Positions 1-5,395 of a DNA stretch of 5,397 nt are shown one piece after another. The notes under the pieces are model-generated. The model saw only the letters and a program-made list of their open reading frames with translations. It searched no databases and was not told where the DNA came from. The first letter of the stretch is position 1; the number at the start of each line of letters is the position of its first letter. This DNA comes from a bacterium (GTDB lineage: Bacteria; Bacillota_I; Bacilli_A; Acholeplasmatales; JAEDCM01), in contig JAILIR010000093.1 in the NCBI GenBank assembly GCA_024695185.1, forward strand, positions 1-5,397. The letters run 5' to 3'. The position numbers were made by a program, and so were the translations under genes.

Positions 1-166
1 TAATGATAGTATTTAAACTAACATTTAAATGTTTAGCAAGTACTCTTTTAGATGGTAGTTTTTCGTCTTTAGATAATTCGCCTTTTAGAATATCATCTTT
101 TATATGCTCATATATATCTATATACATTTTATTTGATTTAGAAATAGGAAATGTATAATTATTCAT
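1..166 (-). CDS. MocR/GntR-family transcriptional regulator, N-terminal fragment
   Basis: Only the first 55 codons are in the window; the gene runs off the left edge. The fragment reads as a GntR-type winged helix: an amphipathic helix with IYEHIKDDILKGEL, then LPSKRVLAKHLNVS followed by LNTI, the helix-turn-helix at about residues 37-55. The LPSKR-LA-LNVS signature is typical of GntR proteins and especially of MocR members, where this domain is fused to a pyridoxal-phosphate-binding aminotransferase-like domain. That second domain would lie outside the window, so MocR versus a short YtrA-like GntR protein cannot be settled here. The start is supported by GGAGG at 173-177 (minus strand), 6 nt upstream. 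The gene is divergent from an ECF transporter S component, and CTGGT repeats lie between them, which suggests that it controls that gene and probably itself. Confidence 0.85.
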   Translation of the reverse strand, partial: MNNYTFPISKSNKMYIDIYEHIKDDILKGELSKDEKLPSKRVLAKHLNVSLNTII

Positions 167-214
167 CTGGTACCTCCAAAAATATTTAAACTGGTTATTT
201 ATATAGGACCAGTT
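167..214. promoter_or_regulatory. Putative MocR/GntR operator: two direct and one inverted CTGGT repeats
   Basis: CTGGT occurs at 167-171 and again at 191-195, exactly 24 bp apart on the same face. The inverted copy ACCAG lies at 208-212. The second and third copies form a perfect 7-bp inverted repeat, AACTGGT (189-195) and ACCAGTT (208-214), with a 12-bp spacer. From what is known of MocR regulators such as PdxR, operators often combine two direct repeats with one inverted repeat. The first copy sits between the start codon and Shine-Dalgarno of the regulator gene and overlaps the latter, so binding there could hinder its own expression. Assignment to this regulator is inferred from position. 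Confidence 0.55.
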
Positions 215-224
215 CCTTGATATC

Positions 225-253
225 ATTATAGTTGTAAAAAATAAAAAAAGCAA
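225..253 (-). promoter_or_regulatory. Probable promoter of the MocR/GntR gene
   Basis: On the minus strand a perfect TATAAT (225-230) is preceded by TTGCTT (248-253) with a 17-bp spacer. Transcription would start near 218 and give a leader of about 50 nt that carries the CTGGT repeats. The -35 matches the consensus only in its TTG. A plus-strand TATAGT (227-232) overlaps it and could be the -10 of the transporter gene, but it lacks a recognisable -35, which would suit an activated promoter. Confidence 0.45.
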
Positions 254-262
254 GGTGATAAT

Positions 263-1138
263 ATGACAAAAGAGAAAAAAGCACTAATAAAAATCATACT
301 AACAGCATTATTTGCGGCCCTATGCTTTATAGGAGTGTTAATTAGAATACCACTACCTACAGGAGCATTCGTTCATCTAGGTAATATGATCTGTATTCTT
401 GCGGCTCTACTACTTGGTGGAATATATGGTGGTGTTGCTGGAAGCCTTGGAATGGGTTTATTTGATTTAACTCATGGATATCTAGGCGCGGGCTTACTTA
501 GAACATTTATACTTAAGTTTTTAATGGGTTTAGTAGCTGGTTTAGTATTTAAATTAATATTAAAGAAAAAGCTTAATGTTAAAAAGCTTACAATCATATT
601 TGTAATACTTTTAGGCTTAGCCTTTATAGCATCAGTTACTCTATCAGTTATAAGTTATAATAATGGCTTTGTTATCACATATACTAAAAATGGTGAAGAA
701 GTTACAAAGACCGTTATTATCAAGTGGATTATACCTCTATTCATAGGTGTAATGTTTACCTTAGGATTAATTGATTTATTCTTAGAAAAGAAGCTAGGCA
801 AGGTTGCTGGTGCTGCCTTAATAGCAGCTACATGTCGTGTAGTATTAAATACACTTGGTGAAGTATATTTAAAAGCTCTATTATATTACTGGATTAATAC
901 AAGTTATGCAAGCTTTAATGATGCATATTTATATGCTGTAGCTGAACTTCCAGCAACAATTATAACTAGTGTATTAACCGTTTCAATAATAGGATTTATT
1001 TACTGGCCAATTCATAAAGCAACTAAAGACTTTAATCCAATAGATTATGCAAGTCAATTTTTAGATGAAGAAAAGGATGAAGAAACAATAGACGATGAAG
1101 AAACTACAATAGATAATGAAAAAGATGCTGAAATCTAA
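263..1138 (+). CDS. ECF transporter S component (substrate-specific membrane subunit), possibly for vitamin B6
   Basis: This is the substrate-binding membrane subunit of an energy-coupling-factor vitamin transporter, which works with a shared EcfT and EcfA/A' energising module encoded elsewhere. Near the N-terminus, ALFAAL (residues 15-20) fits the small-residue helix that contacts EcfT. The stretch IPLPTGAFVHLGN (29-41) followed by a glycine-rich helix ending LGMGLFDL (62-69) is typical of the riboflavin/pyridoxine/HMP-type S components. About six hydrophobic helices can be seen, with a charged loop at 131-150 (NGEEVTK) and an acidic tail from 267 to the end. The start follows AAGGTGAT (252-259), a good Shine-Dalgarno. 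The ligand is inferred only: the divergent MocR-like regulator, a family that senses pyridoxal phosphate, makes a B6 vitamer (a PdxU2-like role) plausible, but hydroxymethylpyrimidine or another vitamin remains possible. The last codons form the 5' arm of the terminator. Confidence 0.85.
   Translation: MTKEKKALIKIILTALFAALCFIGVLIRIPLPTGAFVHLGNMICILAALLLGGIYGGVAGSLGMGLFDLTHGYLGAGLLRTFILKFLMGLVAGLVFKLILKKKLNVKKLTIIFVILLGLAFIASVTLSVISYNNGFVITYTKNGEEVTKTVIIKWIIPLFIGVMFTLGLIDLFLEKKLGKVAGAALIAATCRVVLNTLGEVYLKALLYYWINTSYASFNDAYLYAVAELPATIITSVLTVSIIGFIYWPIHKATKDFNPIDYASQFLDEEKDEETIDDEETTIDNEKDAEI
1076..1114 (+). repeat. Imperfect 18-21-bp tandem repeat in the acidic tail of the S component
   Basis: GATGAAGAAAC occurs at 1076-1086 and again at 1094-1104, each followed by a near copy of ACAATAGA. 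The translated units are DEETID and DEETTID. A partial earlier copy, GATGAAGAAAA, lies at 1064-1074. The repeat builds the acidic C-terminal tail and may vary in copy number between strains. Confidence 0.5.
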
Positions 1139-1152
1139 TCAGCATCTTTTTT
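1119..1152. terminator. Bidirectional rho-independent terminator shared by convergent genes
   Basis: A perfect 13-bp stem pairs 1119-1131 (AAAAAGATGCTGA) with 1139-1151 (TCAGCATCTTTTT). The loop is the 7 nt AATCTAA, which contains the stop codon of the transporter gene (1136-1138). On the plus strand the stem runs into six T (1147-1152). On the minus strand the mirrored A run (1119-1123) becomes the T tract, so the hairpin can stop transcription from both sides. The stop codon of the minus-strand gene (1151-1153) abuts the stem. The G/C core, GATGCTGA, is modest. Confidence 0.85.
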
Positions 1153-2401
1153 AATCTTTTCTAAGTTCGTTATCAAACAAATCTATTTCATTGTTTTCTA
1201 TCATTTCATTAACAACACTAGCAATTTTAGGATCAAATTGTCCACCAGAACATTCTTTAAGTTCTTTTAATATTTCTTCTTTTGTAAGTCTATCTCTATA
1301 GCATCTATCACTACTCATAGCATCTAAGGCATCCGCTACACATATAATTCTAGCACATAAAGGAATGTCTTCACCCTTTAAACCACTAGGATAACCATTT
1401 CCATCATAACGCTCATGATGATACATTGCCCCATCTTTTATACCTTCAATAGCTGTAAAGTTTTGAAGTGCTCTACCACCATTAGTAGTATGAGTTTTCA
1501 TAATATTATATTCTTCATCAGTTAATTTATCAGGTTTACCTAAAATATCATCATCAATTAATAATTTACCACAATCATGCATCAAAGCTATATATGCTAT
1601 ATTTCTTACAAAATCATCATCTAAACCTAGTTTTCTAGCGATTTTCACTGAATAATAAGATACTCTAGCTGAATGGTCCTTTGTATAAGGGTCCTTAACG
1701 TCAATTAAGCTACCAAAAGTATTCATGGCTTGACTTATTAAGTTATATGTATGATCTTTGAACTTTTCAAAGTTCTTTTCTTTTGTTCTAAATACTAAAT
1801 AAGCTATAAAGAATGCAACCCATACAAATGATAAGAATAATAATATCCAGAAAAAAGCATATGATTGTGGAGCTCTATAGTTTCTACCAACTAATTCATA
1901 ACTTATAGTATTAAAATCATCTTCTGAAATATTTCTAGTCATGACAATCATAAAACCAAATTTATTTGATTCACCACTTGTAATTGTCTCTATTTTTAAA
2001 CCTTCATTAAGCATTGGATATATTTCAATTCTTTGAGCTTCAACAACCATTTTATCTTTATCAATATTCCATACATCAGGTATATCTTTAATCTTAAAAT
2101 TTTCTTTACTAAAAGTTACAGTCAATTCCCAATCTTTTAAAGATGTTTTAGAACTAACATCAATAGAAAAATCGAATTGTTGCTTCCATTGATTAGGTGC
2201 TTCTTCCCATATTTTATCTTTAGGCAAAGCTAACTTTACAGCAAAACTACTTTTATTTTCTTCATCATTAATTATACCCTTAAAAGTACTTCTTGAATTG
2301 TTTTTGACTAGCACCATCGTAAAAAAAGTAATCATTGCTAGTATCAAAGCTGAAAAAGAAACTATTAAATTAACTAATCCAGGACGTTTTATTTTTCTCA
2401 T
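1151..2401 (-). CDS. Membrane-anchored HD-GYP phosphohydrolase with CBM2-like extracytoplasmic domain (probable c-di-GMP phosphodiesterase)
   Basis: The protein is 416 aa from the preferred start. One membrane helix lies at about 8-32, an extracytoplasmic domain at 33-180, a second helix at about 181-204, and a cytoplasmic HD-GYP domain at about 218-400. The domain is intact: DHSARV (H243), HDCGK (H275, D276), H304, HHERYDGNGYP (H328, H329, GYP 336-338), VADALDAM (D357), SDRCYR and GGQFDP. HD-GYP enzymes with this ligand set use a di- or trinuclear metal centre to hydrolyse cyclic-di-GMP, or in some cases cyclic-GMP-AMP; the substrate here is inferred. The outer domain (about 73-159) has a DW-LTVTF strand, a VWN motif and an FGF strand, which resemble family-2 carbohydrate-binding modules. 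In-frame ATGs at 2434 and 2413 lack a Shine-Dalgarno; the ATG at 2401 has GGAGGAG just upstream. The gene is convergent with the S component and divergent from the channel operon. Confidence 0.88.
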   Translation of the reverse strand: MRKIKRPGLVNLIVSFSALILAMITFFTMVLVKNNSRSTFKGIINDEENKSSFAVKLALPKDKIWEEAPNQWKQQFDFSIDVSSKTSLKDWELTVTFSKENFKIKDIPDVWNIDKDKMVVEAQRIEIYPMLNEGLKIETITSGESNKFGFMIVMTRNISEDDFNTISYELVGRNYRAPQSYAFFWILLFLSFVWVAFFIAYLVFRTKEKNFEKFKDHTYNLISQAMNTFGSLIDVKDPYTKDHSARVSYYSVKIARKLGLDDDFVRNIAYIALMHDCGKLLIDDDILGKPDKLTDEEYNIMKTHTTNGGRALQNFTAIEGIKDGAMYHHERYDGNGYPSGLKGEDIPLCARIICVADALDAMSSDRCYRDRLTKEEILKELKECSGGQFDPKIASVVNEMIENNEIDLFDNELRKD

Positions 2402-2404
2402 AAG

Positions 2405-2411
2405 CTCCTCC
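2405..2411 (-). promoter_or_regulatory. Shine-Dalgarno that fixes the HD-GYP start codon
   Basis: On the minus strand GGAGGAG (2411-2405) lies 5 nt (counted from GGAGG) before the ATG at 2401. The two upstream in-frame ATGs at 2434 and 2413 have only AT-rich sequence before them, and the ATG at 2413 overlaps this site. The extra 11 residues are therefore probably not translated. Confidence 0.75.
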
Positions 2412-2424
2412 ATAATGATAAGGT

Positions 2425-2433
2425 ATTCTAACA
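2425..2433 (-). promoter_or_regulatory. Possible extended -10 promoter of the HD-GYP gene
   Basis: On the minus strand TGTTAGAAT matches the extended -10 consensus TGNTATAAT at all but one of the specified positions. Transcription would start near 2418 and give a short leader of about 17 nt holding the Shine-Dalgarno, which agrees with the start at 2401. No convincing -35 box is present. The upstream ATG at 2434 would overlap this element. Confidence 0.35.
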
Positions 2434-2444
2434 TGTAAATGTTA
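2429..2444. promoter_or_regulatory. Palindrome TAACAT-GTAA-ATGTTA overlapping the HD-GYP promoter
   Basis: Six-base arms TAACAT (2429-2434) and ATGTTA (2439-2444) flank a 4-nt spacer. It covers the proposed extended -10 of the minus-strand gene and sits in the divergent gap between that gene and the channel operon. It has the shape of a dimeric repressor site, but short AT-rich palindromes arise often by chance in this composition. Confidence 0.3.
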
Positions 2445-2493
2445 AAATAGTGTTAATAACTAATATATTTTTATACTATTATATATACAAATA

Positions 2494-2502
2494 TGCTATA
2501 AT
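2494..2502 (+). promoter_or_regulatory. Extended -10 promoter of the channel-CNBD-hydrolase operon
   Basis: TGCTATAAT is a perfect TGNTATAAT extended -10. Transcription would start near 2509, leaving a leader of about 33 nt with the Shine-Dalgarno. No good -35 is visible at 16-18 bp; extended -10 promoters can work without one. The leader is too short to hold a riboswitch. Confidence 0.6.
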
Positions 2503-2526
2503 AATTTCAAGAGTGTTTTTAAAAAA

Positions 2527-2536
2527 GAGGTGATCC
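2527..2536 (+). promoter_or_regulatory. Unusually long Shine-Dalgarno of the channel gene
   Basis: GAGGTGATCC is complementary over ten consecutive bases to the usual Bacillota 16S rRNA 3' tail (GGATCACCTC). It ends 5 nt before the ATG at 2542. An in-frame GTG at 2530 lies inside this site and so is unlikely to be the start. The site suggests strong initiation at the first gene of the operon. Confidence 0.75.
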
Positions 2537-2541
2537 TTTTA

Positions 2542-3678
2542 ATGAAAAAACGAAAAAAAATTTTTAATAAATATCATATTATAATATTTTGCTCTATTGT
2601 CATATTCTACCTGTTACTAGTTATAGGCTGCTATATAGCCTTAAGGGCTAATGGTGAAGAGTATTCTTTTTTAGATGTATTACTTATTAACATTTTAACT
2701 ACAAGTGGTAATGACTATGAATTTATTAGAACTCCTGGTGCAAGATTAATAGGTGTAATTGTATTATTACTAAGCATGTTCATTATGTCTATGGTTACAG
2801 GTTATATATCTTCACTATGGGTAGATAGAAAATTAAACTCTAAAAGGGGGCTTAAGAAAATGCAAAATCTAAGAAAACACATTATAATATGCGGATGGAA
2901 AAATGATATAAAATCTCTTATTTCAGACATTTTAAGGAAAAATAAGAATCTACCAATTGATCAAATTGTATTAGTTACTAATGAAGACATAGATAAGATT
3001 CAAGCACTTAGGGATGACCCAGATTTAAAGGGTTTAAACATTTTAAAAGGAGACTACACTTTAGAACAAACTTTAAATAATGTTAGTGCTAAATATGCAT
3101 CGAAGGTATTAATTATTGGTGAAAACCAAGAAAACTTAGATGCTGAGCTTGTTGACTCAAGAGTGTTTGTTGCAGCTTTAATGTTTAGAAATATGAACTC
3201 TAGATGTCATATATGCGCTGAAATTAAAACAGAAAGATATAAGAATTATCTAGAAGCACAAAATTGTGCTGAAGTTATTTATACTGATGAATATGCTAGA
3301 TATATTTTATCAACTTCTACTAACTATAGTGGAATATCAAAAGTATTATCAAGCTTCCTAGATAATGGTGATGGTAAATCAGTTCAAATTGAAAAGATCC
3401 CTGATAAGTGGGTAGGAAAACAATATATTGATTTGTTTAATTACTATAAACAAGAAAAAAATATTTTAGTAATTGGTATACTTGAAAATATGGGTGTAGA
3501 AAAAGAATTAAAGCATGAAATTCTTGCCGAAGCTCAAAAATCAACTAATTATGGTGAAATAATTCAAAAAATGCGTACAGTTAAAACTTTAGAAACAAAT
3601 CATCCTCTTCTAAATCCAAATGATGATTACATCCTAGAAAAGAATATGGGTGTAATATTCATTGGTAAAGAAGTCTAA
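2542..3678 (+). CDS. Two-TM RCK-domain ion channel with non-canonical TTSGND filter, CASTOR/DMI1-like
   Basis: This 378-aa protein has the layout of a ligand-gated cation channel: a basic N-terminus, membrane helix 1 (about 12-34), pore helix (about 41-53), filter, membrane helix 2 (about 68-92), and a cytoplasmic RCK (TrkA-N plus TrkA-C-like) region. Four copies would form the pore. The filter position reads TTSGND (53-58), not the K+ signature TVGYGD. The RCK N-lobe begins HIIICGWKNDI (113-123), which lacks the GxGxxG dinucleotide loop; a beta-alpha-beta pattern continues through about 250. The C-lobe covers about 279-376 (VQIEKIPDKWVGK to VIFIG). From memory of the family, SGN in the filter and ICGW in the first RCK strand recall plant CASTOR/DMI1 channels. 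Ion selectivity cannot be read from this. It is the first gene of an operon; the next gene starts 13 nt downstream, and its Shine-Dalgarno overlaps this stop codon. Confidence 0.85.
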   Translation: MKKRKKIFNKYHIIIFCSIVIFYLLLVIGCYIALRANGEEYSFLDVLLINILTTSGNDYEFIRTPGARLIGVIVLLLSMFIMSMVTGYISSLWVDRKLNSKRGLKKMQNLRKHIIICGWKNDIKSLISDILRKNKNLPIDQIVLVTNEDIDKIQALRDDPDLKGLNILKGDYTLEQTLNNVSAKYASKVLIIGENQENLDAELVDSRVFVAALMFRNMNSRCHICAEIKTERYKNYLEAQNCAEVIYTDEYARYILSTSTNYSGISKVLSSFLDNGDGKSVQIEKIPDKWVGKQYIDLFNYYKQEKNILVIGILENMGVEKELKHEILAEAQKSTNYGEIIQKMRTVKTLETNHPLLNPNDDYILEKNMGVIFIGKEV

Positions 3679-3691
3679 GGAGGTATAAGTT

Positions 3692-4174
3692 ATGAATATA
3701 ATTGATGAATTAAAAAACTTTCCTCTATTAAAGAATTTAAAGGATGATGATTTAGAAGCTTTAGCTACTTATGTTAAAGAAGAAACATTTAATGAAAATG
3801 ATGACATCATTAAAGAAGGGGAAATAGGCGATACACTATACCTATTAATTGATGGAAAGGTTGATGTTATTAAAACAACAATCTATGATGATGAATTCAT
3901 TTGTGCATCGCTTGATAGCTCTATGCACTGCCTATTTGGTGAAATGGCTGTAATAGATAATGATAAGCGTAGTGCCACAATTAAAGCAAAAACTAAATGT
4001 ATGACACTATCGCTAAACAGAGATTCATTTACTGATTTCTGTAATAAGCATCCTTATGCAGGAATAGAGTTATTAAAATTAATGAATACCAATATTGTTA
4101 GAAACTTAAGAATAGAAAATGATAATTTAAAGCTTGTATATCAAGCACTAATTGAGGAAATAGAAAACGATTAG
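3692..4174 (+). CDS. Stand-alone cyclic-nucleotide-binding domain protein
   Basis: The 160-aa protein is almost entirely one cyclic-nucleotide-binding domain (CRP/PKA-regulatory type). The N-terminal helix carries FPLLKNLKDDDLEAL (10-24), the beta-roll has the KEGEIGDTLYLLIDGKV strands (41-57), and the phosphate-binding cassette is FGEMAV...DKRSAT (82-96), with E84 and R93 as the ribose and phosphate ligands. These residues suggest true binding of cAMP or cGMP, though the ligand is not proven. A C-terminal helical tail of about 40 residues (IELLKLMNTNIVRNLR and beyond) follows. It resembles the dimer helix of CRP but no winged helix comes after, so this is not a DNA-binding regulator. AAGGAGGT (3677-3684) gives a strong start. 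Being 13 nt after a channel gene that lacks its own such domain suggests that it gates or tunes that channel in trans, which is inference. Confidence 0.88.
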   Translation: MNIIDELKNFPLLKNLKDDDLEALATYVKEETFNENDDIIKEGEIGDTLYLLIDGKVDVIKTTIYDDEFICASLDSSMHCLFGEMAVIDNDKRSATIKAKTKCMTLSLNRDSFTDFCNKHPYAGIELLKLMNTNIVRNLRIENDNLKLVYQALIEEIEND

Positions 4175-4186
4175 GAGTAAGTTAAA

Positions 4187-5362
4187 ATGTTTAAGGTTGA
4201 TGAGTTATTACTATTAGAAAATATTACGTATTTTCCCGATTCAGAGCCATTTGTATCTGTTTTACATGCAGATGGATTAACTGTTAGGGAGTTTATAAAC
4301 AATATCGATAAAGAAGCTATTATTGATGAAAAAGATTATGCTAGCTATATGACTGGATTTGACTTTAAAAACTTAATGCTAGCAATCAAAAAGAATAGAG
4401 AATTACTTAACTGTATTATTATGGAACCACACTTTGACGCTGCTTATGGTGGTGGTGGAGGCGTATCATGTGTTTTTGTTAATCCTAACACAACTGAAGC
4501 TATTGTTGCCTTCCGTGGTACTGCTTTAAATGAATGGCAAGATGATTTTGTTGGAGCAAATCAAGTAGATTCCTTACAACAAATCAATGCCTTAGAATGG
4601 TATAAGATGGTTTATACAAAACTACACTTAGAAAACTATCAAGTAACTGTTATAGGACATTCTAAGGGTGGTAATAAAGCTAAATATATTACTGTCTTAA
4701 ATAATACCGTTACTAGATGTGTCTCTTTTGATGGTCAAGGTTTTTCCGATAAATTTATTGAAAACTATAAAAAAGAAATCCTAGAAAAACAAAAAATAAT
4801 CGAAAACCATAATGTTGATTTTGATTATGTAAATATCCTACTTAATGATATCGGTAGAAAAACATATTATATAGGCTTTGACTATGGTAGAGGAGGATTT
4901 GCGGAAAGTCATTGTCCAAATACTTACTTTAACTTTAAAGAGAATGGACAATATACATTAGAAGTTAATCCTAATGGTCAAAGAGTAGAGATGCAAGAAT
5001 TAGATCACTTTATTAATAGCTTAATAAGATCTAATATAAGCGAGAAAGAAAAAACAGAAACTACTGAGCTTGTAGGTGCCTTAGTAGGTAAAGCATTCGC
5101 TATTGGTGGTGGCGAAAATACTACTAATGAATACATCAACTTCTTCTGCGATACAGCAGGAGATGAAAAGTATGTAGATAATGCTGCTTTCTTACTAACA
5201 TTTTGTATTAAGTATGCTAAACAAAATAAAGATTTCTTAGGAGCAATTAAAACAATACTAACACACTTTAAGGCTGATGGTATTTTAAAGGTTGTTTGTA
5301 TGTTTGAAGATTTAGTTAATTCTAAGAAATTAAATAGACTAATTAACTTATCAAACTTCTAA
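4187..5362 (+). CDS. Alpha/beta hydrolase of the Mbeg1-like/DUF2974 (lipase-like) type
   Basis: The 391-aa protein is cytoplasmic, with no signal peptide or membrane helix. The centre is a class-3-lipase-like alpha/beta hydrolase core: strand and oxyanion turn VAFRGT (107-112), then EWQDDF, then strand and nucleophile elbow VTVIGHSKGGN (153-163) with S159 as nucleophile, then VSFDGQGFS (179-187) with D182. H242 in SHCPNTYF matches the usual position of the catalytic histidine in this family. D182 and later aspartates (D212, D221) are candidates for the acid. A glycine run GGGGGV lies at 88-93. The C-terminal 110 residues are helical and have no recognisable domain. Members of this family are annotated as lipase-like, and the substrate here is unknown. 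The gene starts 12 nt after the cyclic-nucleotide-binding gene, with AGGAG (4173-4177) overlapping its stop codon, so it is probably cotranscribed. No terminator is visible in the 35 nt that follow. Confidence 0.8.
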   Translation: MFKVDELLLLENITYFPDSEPFVSVLHADGLTVREFINNIDKEAIIDEKDYASYMTGFDFKNLMLAIKKNRELLNCIIMEPHFDAAYGGGGGVSCVFVNPNTTEAIVAFRGTALNEWQDDFVGANQVDSLQQINALEWYKMVYTKLHLENYQVTVIGHSKGGNKAKYITVLNNTVTRCVSFDGQGFSDKFIENYKKEILEKQKIIENHNVDFDYVNILLNDIGRKTYYIGFDYGRGGFAESHCPNTYFNFKENGQYTLEVNPNGQRVEMQELDHFINSLIRSNISEKEKTETTELVGALVGKAFAIGGGENTTNEYINFFCDTAGDEKYVDNAAFLLTFCIKYAKQNKDFLGAIKTILTHFKADGILKVVCMFEDLVNSKKLNRLINLSNF

Positions 5363-5395
5363 AGTTATATCAGTACGCTCTAAAGTATACTTATA
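5351..5395 (-). CDS. Possible C-terminal tail of a convergent gene
   Basis: One minus-strand frame is open from the right edge to TGA at 5351-5353 and reads YKYTLERTDITLEV. It would overlap the 3' end of the hydrolase gene by 12 nt. The other two minus frames have stops. The codons look ordinary for this genome and no plus-strand gene or terminator occupies the stretch, but fourteen open codons are weak evidence. Confidence 0.3.
   Translation of the reverse strand, partial: YKYTLERTDITLEV

Noticed and set aside
169..174. GGTACC palindrome as a separate site
   Set aside because: It arises from the overlap of a CTGGT box with the regulator's Shine-Dalgarno and needs no further explanation.
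2402..2434. Upstream ATG starts at 2434 and 2413 for the HD-GYP gene
   Set aside because: Neither has a Shine-Dalgarno, the first overlaps a likely -10 element, and the ATG at 2401 has GGAGGAG at good spacing.
2530..2541. In-frame GTG start at 2530 for the channel gene, adding MILL
   Set aside because: The GTG is part of the GAGGTGATCC Shine-Dalgarno, and the ATG at 2542 is correctly spaced behind it.
2503..2541. Riboswitch (for example c-di-AMP or c-di-GMP) upstream of the channel operon
   Set aside because: The predicted leader is only about 33 nt and shows no conserved riboswitch core or stem set.
3692..4174. CRP/FNR-type transcription factor
   Set aside because: The protein ends about 40 residues after the sensor barrel and has no helix-turn-helix.
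2542..5362. Known cyclic-nucleotide anti-phage system (CBASS or Pycsar)
   Set aside because: There is no cyclase, no defence-associated accessory gene and no mobile element in the window; only the sensor-effector flavour is similar.
5383..5392. Palindrome AAGTATACTT as a terminator after the hydrolase gene
   Set aside because: It is self-complementary with no loop, has no G/C-rich stem and is not followed by a T run.
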